This document shows positions 1 through 6,398 of a DNA stretch of 29,001 bases, in pieces (position 1 is the first letter of the stretch; every line of letters begins with the position of its first letter). The translations under genes and the position numbers were made by a program. Source of the DNA: a virus. Location: the IMG/VR virus record IMGVR_UViG_3300028388_004683, positions 1 to 29,001 of that record. One strand, written 5' to 3'. The notes under the pieces were generated by a model. That model was not told where the DNA came from and did not search any database. It worked only from the letters and a program-made list of their open reading frames with translations.

Positions 1-1
1 A

Positions 2-121
2 GCTCAGATGAATGAACCAGCTCCAGCTAAATTGGAACCAGTCACTGCTGAGGAAGTTCCTTTTGACACTGATGAAGATGACACGATGTCATACTTCGCC
101 AAGTTGGCAAATGACGACTAG
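2..121 (+). CDS. C-terminal end of an upstream gene, possibly ssDNA-binding protein gp32 (partial)
   Basis: The open frame enters from the left edge and stops with TAG at 119-121, leaving 39 residues. The visible part is rich in Ala, Pro and Glu, then strongly acidic (PFDTDEDD), and ends in a short amphipathic stretch (TMSYFAKLANDD). An acidic tail closed by a hydrophobic patch is typical of phage ssDNA-binding proteins such as T4 gp32, where the tail recruits replication partners. That identity is an inference from tail composition only, because no DNA-binding domain is in view. The gene converges with the minus-strand block: its stop overlaps the stop of the tape-measure-like gene (118-120 on the minus strand), so there is no space for a terminator between the two coding regions. 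Confidence 0.4.
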   Translation, partial: AQMNEPAPAKLEPVTAEEVPFDTDEDDTMSYFAKLANDD

Positions 122-1848
122 TTTCTAGTCCCATCCATATAGTCATATTTATCGTAGACTGACGCTGGTGGAATCATCATAGATTGATTGGTGGTTCCAC
201 CAGATACTTGAGATCGATTACTGTTATCCATAATAATTGTTGGAGCCGATGCGCTCGGCATTTCTTCAATTTGCTCATTTAATTTAAATCCAGTAGAGCT
301 AGTAGGCGCTGTAAAATCAGCCTGACTCTTTGGTGTTGGAGTAACTTCGACTTGCACTCCAGGTGATTTTGCTCCTAGTTGTTGTGCAGCAGTTTCACCG
401 ATATTGTTATTGATCATATCGTTAATCGAGTCTAAAGGAAACGCTGTTACTTTATTACCTGTTAGATATTCACCTAGTGCTTGTCCTAGAATATCTCCAC
501 CTAAGTATCCAGCAATACCACCGACAGTAAGTCCTACAGGTCCTCCAACAGTTGCACCTAGTAAGCCACCTAGCACACCTCCACCTAATCCACCAATCGC
601 GCCGCCTATAGCAATTGCTTTGTCGGCATCAGTAAGACTATCATCCATTAATATACTTGCAACAGTACCGCCTGCAATAAGTGCTCCTAGTCCAGGAATA
701 CTTCTAGCAAATCCTAGGAACTTACTAAACCGAGGAAACTTAGATGCAGCTTTAGCTACAGTAGCTGGAGTTGCAACTTTGACACCAGATCTTTTAAGTG
801 CTTCAGCAGCCTTTTGTGGACTTACTGCTTTACCTTTTAGATCAGTAATTCCGCCAGCTTTATTGACTTTAAATCCTTGCTTTTCAAGTTTAGCAGCTTG
901 TCTTTTACTTAAATTTTTAGCTGCTTCGGTGTTTGCTTTAGTCTGATCAAACTTTGCGATTGGACCATCAGCTCCTGGAATTGGTGGTGGCTTTATCTTG
1001 CCAAGACCAGTAACAGCTGCTACAGCAGATCCAATAGCACCTGCCACAAGCTTAAATGATTTAAGTATTGCGCCTCTTAGTGTTTTACTTAGCGTTGCAA
1101 TACCGCCAATAGTAAGTAATGCTTCATCCCAATTTTCTTTAAATGCTTCAGAGTCAAACTCACCTTTCAAACTAGCATTTAGAAAATCAATACCGCCACC
1201 GACAGTTTCACTGATAAATTTTAAAATACCTTCGAAATCAGGTAAGGTCACATTAAAGAAAGACGCAATGTCTTCTCCGACGAGCTTTAGATTTTCTCCT
1301 AACTCTGATAACTTAGCTCTATTATCTTCGGTAAGTATAGCACCAATGACTGCGCCAAATAGAGCAAAGCGTTTTCCTAATAGTAATCCAAAAGAGCCTA
1401 GCTTTAAAGCTCTAAAGACAGCGTCGCCAAGAGCTTCACTTCCAGTCTCTTTTTCTATAAAGTCCGCGATCTCATCAGCAAATACGTTTGCTAATAGCGC
1501 CGGAATACCTCTCTTTAAAAGGGCAGCTCCAAGCGCGCCGATCAATCCTATTCCGGCTCCAATGCCAAAGCCTCCGGGCAAACTTCCAAGAAGATCGTCG
1601 AAAAACCCACCAAACAAACCTTTTTTACTTGACTCAGATGGTTTTGTTTTTACTCTTGATTCTTTGTCTTTTTGCTTTGATCTTGCTTCAATATCAGCTT
1701 CTAGTTGATCGCCCGCCGCAGACTTCATACCATCGATAAACGCCTTCAAGTTAGAAGATACGTTACCAATACCTTTCGAAGTTGTATCTAGTATTTTGTT
1801 CTGCTCACTTAATGTAGCGTTTACATCAGCTAGAGTAACGTCTGCCAT
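118..1848 (-). CDS. Tape-measure / baseplate hub protein, gp29-like
   Basis: This is a 576-residue protein, close in length to T4 gp29 (about 590), which sets tail length and occupies the tube. The first ~75 residues are polar and helical (charged Lys/Glu/Ser-rich up to about residue 75). Several long Gly/Ala/Leu-rich hydrophobic segments follow, at roughly 90-125, 147-172, 265-285, 375-400 and 412-465. They look like transmembrane or glycine-zipper helices, as in tape measures that reach the host membrane. The last ~90 residues are polar and Pro/Ser/Thr-rich. The ATG at 1846-1848 directly follows the TAA of the short frame at 1849-1851, and an AGGG lies about 9 nt upstream. Its place just after the gp26/frameshift pair matches the chaperone-then-tape-measure order of lambda- and P2-type phages. 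I see no diagnostic gp29 motif, so the call rests on size, composition and position. Confidence 0.65.
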   Translation of the reverse strand: MADVTLADVNATLSEQNKILDTTSKGIGNVSSNLKAFIDGMKSAAGDQLEADIEARSKQKDKESRVKTKPSESSKKGLFGGFFDDLLGSLPGGFGIGAGIGLIGALGAALLKRGIPALLANVFADEIADFIEKETGSEALGDAVFRALKLGSFGLLLGKRFALFGAVIGAILTEDNRAKLSELGENLKLVGEDIASFFNVTLPDFEGILKFISETVGGGIDFLNASLKGEFDSEAFKENWDEALLTIGGIATLSKTLRGAILKSFKLVAGAIGSAVAAVTGLGKIKPPPIPGADGPIAKFDQTKANTEAAKNLSKRQAAKLEKQGFKVNKAGGITDLKGKAVSPQKAAEALKRSGVKVATPATVAKAASKFPRFSKFLGFARSIPGLGALIAGGTVASILMDDSLTDADKAIAIGGAIGGLGGGVLGGLLGATVGGPVGLTVGGIAGYLGGDILGQALGEYLTGNKVTAFPLDSINDMINNNIGETAAQQLGAKSPGVQVEVTPTPKSQADFTAPTSSTGFKLNEQIEEMPSASAPTIIMDNSNRSQVSGGTTNQSMMIPPASVYDKYDYMDGTRN

Positions 1849-2037
1849 TTAAGAATGCCCTTGTTGTTTTGCCTTATCGTTCTTTTCTTTTATATCATTA
1901 ATCAGCATATCTAAGTAAACCTCTCTCTCCCACGGTATCATATCCTCAACTTCTTTTAACGAGTAGTGAAAATTTTGCAAAAGTTGAAAGTTAACTCTAT
2001 AATAATTTTCCAGTGTTTCATGAGAGAGGTTGATTAA
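1849..2037 (-). CDS. Frameshift extension of gp26 (gp51-like / tail-chaperone 'T' segment), no start codon of its own
   Basis: This is a 62-codon open frame in the -1 frame relative to gp26, missed by ATG-based gene calling. It begins inside the T-run that ends gp26 and stops with TAA at 1849-1851, directly before the ATG of the tape-measure gene. The peptide reads LINLSHETLENYYRVNFQLL, then a segment containing YSLKEVEDMIPWEREVYLDM, then a Lys-rich end (KEKNDKAKQQGHS). The helix-W/P-helix look resembles C-terminal extensions of phage tail assembly chaperones and the small proteins labelled gp51-like in marine T4-like phages. The frame has no ATG, GTG or TTG before the internal ATG that would leave only 30 residues, and no ribosome-binding site. 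I infer that it is translated as an extension of gp26, giving a 298-residue fusion. Internal initiation at ATC or CTG is possible but less likely. Confidence 0.65.
   Translation of the reverse strand, partial: LINLSHETLENYYRVNFQLLQNFHYSLKEVEDMIPWEREVYLDMLINDIKEKNDKAKQQGHS
1918..2031 (-). repeat. Inverted repeat downstream of the slippery run, 10-bp arms
   Basis: On the minus strand AACCTCTCTC (2031-2022) is perfectly complementary to GAGAGAGGTT (1927-1918), with a loop of about 94 nt. It starts 5 nt after the heptamer. It could be a long-range stimulator of frameshifting. The arms are low-complexity CT/GA repeats, so chance is a real alternative. Confidence 0.35.
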
Positions 2038-2744
2038 AAAAAATCATCTAATCCTTTTAATAGCTTCTCGTTTTCAGCGCCACAGTTGATACAATTAAAT
2101 TGTACTGTATGCTCCATTGCTGGAAGATTCTGCGCAAACTCAGCAATTTGACTAAACTGATTTGTGTTCATCGACTCTATGAACTTTTCTATTTCGCTTC
2201 GTGGCTCGTCTTTTATTCGAATACTTTCTTCTTCAGTTATGATAGAATCGATACACGCCATAATAACTTCCATTATGATTTCTGATGTAGACTCTGAGCT
2301 GAAAAACTTATCGTTTGTAAGAAGCTTAGAATAATTTGGATATACTAGCTTAACAGAAATTTCATCTGTCAATTCAATTGTTTTAGACGGCTCGTCGACT
2401 TCTATTTGAATCTCTTCTAAATTAAGATCAATATCGTTTGGTGTATCACACTCTATACAATTGATGATGAGCTCTACTTTTTCGCCGACAGATTTTCCAC
2501 GAATTTGTGTGAACATGTAATCAATGTCAAACGTAGTAAGAGAGTAAACGTCAATATCGTCAACAACACAAGCAACAACTGTATCTAAAATTGCTTGAAT
2601 AACGTTCTTTTTGTCTTGTGTCTCGTAAGCAAGTAAAAGAACTTTTTGCTCTTTTACTAGAAAAGGTCTAAACCGTACAATCTGTTGTGTCGACGGTATT
2701 GTCAATTCATATTTTGGTTCTGTATTCAACGATGGTAATGCCAT
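2034..2744 (-). CDS. 26: Baseplate hub assembly protein gp26 (T4 baseplate protein family), short form
   Basis: The 236-residue protein begins MALPSLNTEPKYELTIPSTQ, followed by VRFRPFLVKEQKVLLLAYE. This is the characteristic start of gp26-type hub proteins of T4-like marine phages (T4 gp26 is about 208 residues). Two CxxC pairs, C96/C99 (NCIEC) and C218/C221 (NCINC), could form a four-cysteine zinc site bringing the two ends together. The protein ends GLDDFF, with FF encoded by TTTTTT inside the slippery run. In T4, gp26 is needed to build the central hub. Its position before a frameshift and a tape-measure-like gene suggests that the role here is as a tail assembly chaperone rather than a fixed hub part (inference). 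Start choice: ATG at 2742-2744 with a strong AGGAG 7 nt upstream. It follows the tube-protein gene by 8 nt. Confidence 0.87.
   Translation of the reverse strand: MALPSLNTEPKYELTIPSTQQIVRFRPFLVKEQKVLLLAYETQDKKNVIQAILDTVVACVVDDIDVYSLTTFDIDYMFTQIRGKSVGEKVELIINCIECDTPNDIDLNLEEIQIEVDEPSKTIELTDEISVKLVYPNYSKLLTNDKFFSSESTSEIIMEVIMACIDSIITEEESIRIKDEPRSEIEKFIESMNTNQFSQIAEFAQNLPAMEHTVQFNCINCGAENEKLLKGLDDFF
2036..2043 (-). promoter_or_regulatory. Putative -1 ribosomal frameshift site, T_TTT_TTT
   Basis: On the minus strand the end of gp26 reads GAT TTT TTT TAA. The last T of GAT plus two TTT codons form a perfect slippery heptamer (X_XXY_YYZ with all T), immediately followed by the zero-frame stop. Slipping back one base gives TTT TTT TTA ATC and enters the 62-codon extension. 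Five bases downstream begins a 10-nt element (2022-2031) that is perfectly complementary to 1918-1927, so a long-range stem at the usual spacer distance is possible. RNA polymerase slippage on the T8 run would give the same fusion. Confidence 0.65.
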
Positions 2745-2752
2745 GATAACTC

Positions 2753-3454
2753 CTACACTATACTACCAATATTTAAGTCAAGATCGAGATCGATAAAGTT
2801 CTGCGATGGTTCAATTATCTTCCATCTCGTATAAGATAACTGAACGGTTAGTTCTAATAATCCGTCAAGATCATTTGATAAATCAACGGTGCTGATCGAT
2901 GTAGGAAATGCCTCTTCTAGCTCTATGCTATAAACACTTCCTTCGCCTACTCTAGCGTTTAAAGTTACAGGTCCTAAGCTTCTACTAATTGCTCCTTGAG
3001 CTTTTCTTAGCTGATGAATCTTAACACTTCGCGAATATTCATTCTTATATGCAACTTCACTAGTTTCTTCATTTACTATTTTCTTTCGCCATATGTCAAA
3101 GTACCGTTTAACACCATAGTCATTGAGTAAGTAAAATGACATTGAAACATCATCCTGCGCAAATCCGTACGCTATCTTTTCTCTGTATTGACCAATGTTT
3201 CTTTCTGTAGTAAGTATTTGCTTACCCGGCATATTCACTCGAGTGCACAATATGTTTAGATCTTTTGGTACAGCAGCAGCTGTGTTAAACACACCAGGAA
3301 CAGATGGTATTAGTCCAGCGTTTCCACTTAATATTTCATTAGCTGCAAATGTTAGAAGATTTCCTGCGAACGGAAGCTCTACCAGATACTGATTTGGTCT
3401 TGCAAAGCCAAGTTTTGAAGAAACTCTTGCTTTTAATTCGTTGATTGCACTCAT
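2753..3454 (-). CDS. T4 gp19-fold tail tube protein, probably the baseplate tube initiator gp54
   Basis: The protein has 233 residues. The N-terminus (LGFARPNQYLVELP) and centre (CTRVNMPGKQILTTERNIGQ, then FAQDDVSMSFYLLNDYGVKR YFDIW) are typical of the gp19 tail-tube family, which also includes the tube initiators gp54 and gp48. The main tube gene gp19 normally sits beside the sheath gene gp18, which is absent here. This copy lies with hub genes (gp26, tape measure), so I prefer the gp54 role of seeding tube polymerisation on the hub. T4 gp54 is longer (about 320 residues), so a gp19 paralogue is the main alternative. The start is ATG at 3452-3454, sharing its A with the TAA of the upstream gene (TAATG), which indicates translational coupling. 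No strong ribosome-binding site is visible beyond GGAT. Confidence 0.68.
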   Translation of the reverse strand: MSAINELKARVSSKLGFARPNQYLVELPFAGNLLTFAANEILSGNAGLIPSVPGVFNTAAAVPKDLNILCTRVNMPGKQILTTERNIGQYREKIAYGFAQDDVSMSFYLLNDYGVKRYFDIWRKKIVNEETSEVAYKNEYSRSVKIHQLRKAQGAISRSLGPVTLNARVGEGSVYSIELEEAFPTSISTVDLSNDLDGLLELTVQLSYTRWKIIEPSQNFIDLDLDLNIGSIV

Positions 3455-4038
3455 TAAATCATCCGTCTAGAATCTGAGTATACTTTTGATGCAGATGCTT
3501 TTTCCCAACTTGCTGTTGGTAGAAATGTAGCGATTTCCCATTCAGGTGCTTCTACTTGAGCAAATTGGCTTTTCACGTGTTTGCTTAAATAGTGTTTAAA
3601 GCACGGCTTATAGTATTTCATACTTGAAGCTCGTTTAAGCAAAGCATAATTCATTTTAAACTTAGTGTTGTTGTCAAACGAATTATTGCTTAGTACTTTA
3701 TACAGCTCATTTAAAAATCTTGCTCTTAGAATTGGCGGGAGATAGTGTAGGTTCAATCCATAAAATCCGTCTTTTGCCGGACCTATCACTATGACAAGAG
3801 GAAACTTATCGTAATAAGGTAAAGTCTCTTTTGTCTTAGGATCATAAAAAAACATGTACATTTTGCCAGCAATTTGGTCGTTATCTCTTTTTAAAGAGTC
3901 TGATCTGAGTAATTTTTCTCTATTCACGCGAGTCAATTGTTGAGCTTTTTTACGAAACCATTCTCGAGACTCTTTTGTTCTCGGTGTAATTCCAGCTCTA
4001 AAAGCTTCTAATTCTAACTTTTGAAATAAGTCTGCCAT
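3454..4038 (-). CDS. 2: DNA end protector protein, gp2-like
   Basis: The protein has 194 basic residues, including FRKKAQQLTRVNREKLLRSD near the N-terminus and a core YDPKTKETLPYYDKFPLVIV followed by FYGLNLHYLPPILRARFLNE. That core is what I recall from proteins annotated as the DNA end protector in marine T4-like phages. In T4, gp2 binds the ends of packaged DNA and protects them from RecBCD; T4 gp2 is longer (about 270 residues). The gene follows gp4 and overlaps the next gene by one base. The 27-nt gap to gp4 contains a perfect TATAAATA box ending 5 nt before the ATG and no Shine-Dalgarno sequence, so a transcript from it would be nearly leaderless. The family call is from memory of motifs, not a search. 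Confidence 0.68.
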   Translation of the reverse strand: MADLFQKLELEAFRAGITPRTKESREWFRKKAQQLTRVNREKLLRSDSLKRDNDQIAGKMYMFFYDPKTKETLPYYDKFPLVIVIGPAKDGFYGLNLHYLPPILRARFLNELYKVLSNNSFDNNTKFKMNYALLKRASSMKYYKPCFKHYLSKHVKSQFAQVEAPEWEIATFLPTASWEKASASKVYSDSRRMI

Positions 4039-4043
4039 ACCGA

Positions 4044-4051
4044 TATTTATA
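4044..4051 (-). promoter_or_regulatory. T4-type late promoter box TATAAATA in front of gp2
   Basis: The minus strand reads TATAAATA followed by TCGGT and then the ATG of the gp2-like gene. T4 late promoters start transcription about 5-7 nt after this box, which would place the start at or within the ATG. The match is exact, but chance in AT-rich DNA is possible. Confidence 0.45.
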
Positions 4052-4065
4052 ATAGCGCTAGTAGA

Positions 4066-4566
4066 TTATTGCTTTTTCTTTTTCCTGTATGGCGGTAGCT
4101 TTTTAAGAGGCTTTTTAATTTTACCTGGCATTTTTTTAGACAACAGACCCATCTCAATAAGAGTGTCTTCAGTCCAGATTTGAAATTCCCACTTTCGATC
4201 TTTACAATACTCACTAGCAGCTTCCCACTTATTCATGTTTTTGACGTACGTCAGTCCTTCGTTGATATATCTTTTTGTCTTTCGTGCACCTGTCGGAGGT
4301 TTAGTCTCCTTATCAGGTTTGATCTCTATCAACATTGACTTTTCTTCGGTCTGAATAAATATGTCTGGAAAGTACCGATGGTATTTTTTGTCTACGTCGT
4401 AGTAGTATGGAATCACAATTTCTTCTGATGACCACTTTTTAACTTTTGGATTTGTATCGCACCAGATAAAAACATACTTTTCCCACAATGATCTATAAAC
4501 TACTTTACTAGGATCACCGTTGTACTTGTCACGATTGATTACTTGGTATCTACCGGAATACGCCAT
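4066..4566 (-). CDS. 4: Head completion protein gp4 with PD-(D/E)XK nuclease-like motif
   Basis: The 166-residue protein (T4 gp4 is about 150) begins MAYSGRYQVINRDKYNGDPS, followed by KVVYRSLWEKYVFIWCDTNP, the signature start of T4 gp4. The core carries nuclease-fold residues in the expected order: E29 in SLWEK, P67-D68 in RYFPDIF, and E81-x-K83 in LIEIKPDKE. Together these form a PD-(D/E)XK arrangement like TnsA-type nucleases. The C-terminus is very basic (PGKIKKPLKKLPPYRKKKKQ). In T4, gp4 acts on DNA-filled heads before tail joining. Start is ATG at 4564-4566 with AAGG about 6 nt upstream. The gene is first in the minus-strand block and is divergent from gp48 across 48 bp. Confidence 0.9.
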   Translation of the reverse strand: MAYSGRYQVINRDKYNGDPSKVVYRSLWEKYVFIWCDTNPKVKKWSSEEIVIPYYYDVDKKYHRYFPDIFIQTEEKSMLIEIKPDKETKPPTGARKTKRYINEGLTYVKNMNKWEAASEYCKDRKWEFQIWTEDTLIEMGLLSKKMPGKIKKPLKKLPPYRKKKKQ

Positions 4567-4573
4567 ATTACCT

Positions 4574-4581
4574 TATAAATA
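4574..4581 (+). promoter_or_regulatory. T4-type late promoter box TATAAATA upstream of gp48
   Basis: An exact TATAAATA lies in the 48-bp divergent intergenic region. The predicted start at about 4587 gives a ~28-nt leader containing AGGA about 8 nt before the gp48 ATG. This is well placed to drive the gp48-gp53-gp27-gp5 run. No convincing minus-strand counterpart for gp4 is visible in the same gap. Confidence 0.7.
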
Positions 4582-4614
4582 AAATTAAATCTTTCTATAT
4601 CTATAGGAATACTA

Positions 4615-5652
4615 ATGCCAAGAACAGCAAAGGGTCCTTATGCGTTTCCGCTTCTGGACCAAGATCGCTACAGAGCAAAGATACAGTTTCAAGCTCTAAA
4701 TGTAAGACCTCCAAGTTTTGGAGAGAACTTAAATTTAGTAGTGCCTGCGGTAGGAGAAGCATTTAAGTCAGCTACTAACTTAAGTAGAGAAAATCAAGAA
4801 GACAAGGACAAAGCGTCTGCAGAAGCTGGTGCTGGTATTGTAGCTCAATCAAGAGCAGCTGCAGCTTCAACCTCTCTGCAAACGAATCCAATTCAAGGCG
4901 AAAGAGCAACAATCTACCTTCCCGTATCAATTACGTTTGATGATAGACTTCAGTACAATACGCCGAATCTAGATGTCATGGGTAGTACTGTTCTAGCTGG
5001 TCTTAATCAAGGTAGTGGGTTACTAGCGTCTGCGACAAGCGCAATAGAACAAGGATTTGCATCTATCACTGATATGTTTCAGGGTAATTTTCCTTCTACT
5101 CAAGCGGCCGCCCTTGCAGCTTATCGCGCATCTAAGTCTATTCCCTTTGTGCCTGATTCAGTCAGAAACGCTATTTCTGTTGCTGGGAGAGTTACTCTAA
5201 ATCCAAACACAGTTGCCGCATTCGGCTCGGTCGGACTAAGAACATTTACATATCAGTTTAAATTTATACCAAAGTCTAGAGATGAAGCTGAAGAAGTAAA
5301 AAAGATAATTTACTTCTTTCGGAAAAACGCATATCCAGAAAAAATTGGTGGACTTGTCGGATATAAGTTTCCGAACATGTTTAGAATTAGACTACTGTAT
5401 CAGGTAGAAGGTGTAAACTCTTATTTTAAATCGATCGGGACTGGTATTCTAGACAGCTATCTACAATCTGTAACTACTAATTACAATCCGACTACTATGG
5501 CATTTCACCCAGACGGAAATCCAGTTGAGATCGACGTGTCACTGACGTTTATTGAGCACCGTACACTTTCGAAGAGTGATATTACGTTAGAAGCTGATCC
5601 CGTAAGAAACTTAGACTACGACATCTCATCCTCAGAGGATTATTACACATGA
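4615..5652 (+). CDS. 48: Baseplate tail tube cap, gp48
   Basis: The 345-residue protein is close to T4 gp48 (364). It begins with a fold-independent leader (PYAFPLLDQDRYRAKIQFQA), then an Ala/Gln-rich variable stretch (about 60-95). A tube-like domain follows, with ATIYLPVSITFDDRLQYNTP, RTFTYQFKFIPKSRDEAEEV, KFPNMFRIRLLYQ and, near the end, NPVEIDVSLTFIEHRTLSKS. These are typical of gp48-type proteins, in which a gp19-like fold caps the hub and seeds the tail tube. The start has AGGA 8 nt upstream and a late promoter box before that. Its 3' end overlaps gp53 (ATGA). Confidence 0.88.
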   Translation: MPRTAKGPYAFPLLDQDRYRAKIQFQALNVRPPSFGENLNLVVPAVGEAFKSATNLSRENQEDKDKASAEAGAGIVAQSRAAAASTSLQTNPIQGERATIYLPVSITFDDRLQYNTPNLDVMGSTVLAGLNQGSGLLASATSAIEQGFASITDMFQGNFPSTQAAALAAYRASKSIPFVPDSVRNAISVAGRVTLNPNTVAAFGSVGLRTFTYQFKFIPKSRDEAEEVKKIIYFFRKNAYPEKIGGLVGYKFPNMFRIRLLYQVEGVNSYFKSIGTGILDSYLQSVTTNYNPTTMAFHPDGNPVEIDVSLTFIEHRTLSKSDITLEADPVRNLDYDISSSEDYYT

Positions 5653-6398
5653 GTTTTTTTAGATACTTACCTAGAACGTTTTATAGCTTTGGAAATGAAG
5701 AGCTTCCTAGTTACGTTCAAGATATATCTATTTTTGCTGACATCATCGACAGAGTGCGGCAAGATATTTCTTTTTACCAAGACTACTATATTCAAGAAGG
5801 CGAAAGACCCGATCAGGTTTCTTTTAAACTGTATGAAACTCCGAACTACCACTGGACATTTCATATGATGAATGACAAACTAATAGAGTCTGGTTGGCCG
5901 TCAAAAACAAGTGATATCTTAACAAAAGTGCAGACTGATTATCCTGGATCAATAATTACTACTTACAATCCGTTGTTTTCAAATGGTACACCATTATTTC
6001 AGATTGGAAGCCAGATAGAAAATATTCAACAAACAAAGTTTGGAACTATCGTCGGAAAAGATGTTAATAAAGGACACATTAAATTTACGTCGACTTCTGG
6101 AACATTTGCCGCTGGTGATGTTATTAGAGTGATTGATACTGAAGATTTAATCACTATTAACTCTGTTGTTGCTGAACATCTATCAACCAAGTACTATAAA
6201 GATGCAAATGGAAATGAAGTAGACTTGGCGATCGATGATCAAACAGGAGGGCTTACTCCTCCAGGCGCAAGCGTTGTGCCAATCACGTATTTAGATTACT
6301 ATCTAGAGCAAAACGATAATTTAAAATTGATTAAGACAATTAGACCTGAGCTTATTCAACAGGTGGTCTCTTTGTTTAGAGAGGCGGTTGAAGTTTGA
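5649..6398 (+). CDS. 53: Baseplate wedge subunit gp53
   Basis: This 249-residue wedge protein has the gp53 family N-terminus: SFFRYLPRTFYSF, FADIIDRVRQDISFYQDYYI, and especially SFKLYETPNYHWTFHMMNDK followed by GWPSK. T4 gp53 has 196 residues; the extra length lies in the middle (about 110-200), a beta-rich region with GTIVGKDVNKGHIKF and a D/G-rich loop. The last ~30 residues (YYLEQNDNLKLIKTIRPELI) are in the position of the family's LysM-like segment. gp53 joins neighbouring wedges when the baseplate closes around the hub. The ATG overlaps the gp48 stop (ATGA), indicating coupled translation, with AGAGGA inside the gp48 end. Confidence 0.9.
   Translation: MSFFRYLPRTFYSFGNEELPSYVQDISIFADIIDRVRQDISFYQDYYIQEGERPDQVSFKLYETPNYHWTFHMMNDKLIESGWPSKTSDILTKVQTDYPGSIITTYNPLFSNGTPLFQIGSQIENIQQTKFGTIVGKDVNKGHIKFTSTSGTFAAGDVIRVIDTEDLITINSVVAEHLSTKYYKDANGNEVDLAIDDQTGGLTPPGASVVPITYLDYYLEQNDNLKLIKTIRPELIQQVVSLFREAVEV

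Noticed and set aside
404-1708. Plus-strand open frames of 180 and 236 codons opposite the tape-measure-like gene
   Set aside because: They are Pro/Ser/Ala-rich mirror images of the Gly/Ala-rich minus-strand gene, with no ribosome-binding site or recognisable domain. The minus-strand protein has coherent segment structure.
1956-2021. ATG-started 21-residue frame (MKHWKIIIELTFNF...) on the minus strand between gp26 and the tape measure
   Set aside because: It has no Shine-Dalgarno sequence, is very short, and overlaps the better-supported -1 extension of gp26 in another frame.
4567-4614. Minus-strand late promoter for gp4 in the divergent gap
   Set aside because: The minus strand shows TTTATAAGG but no TATAAATA-like box at a suitable distance. 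The TATTTATA seen is just the complement of the plus-strand box.
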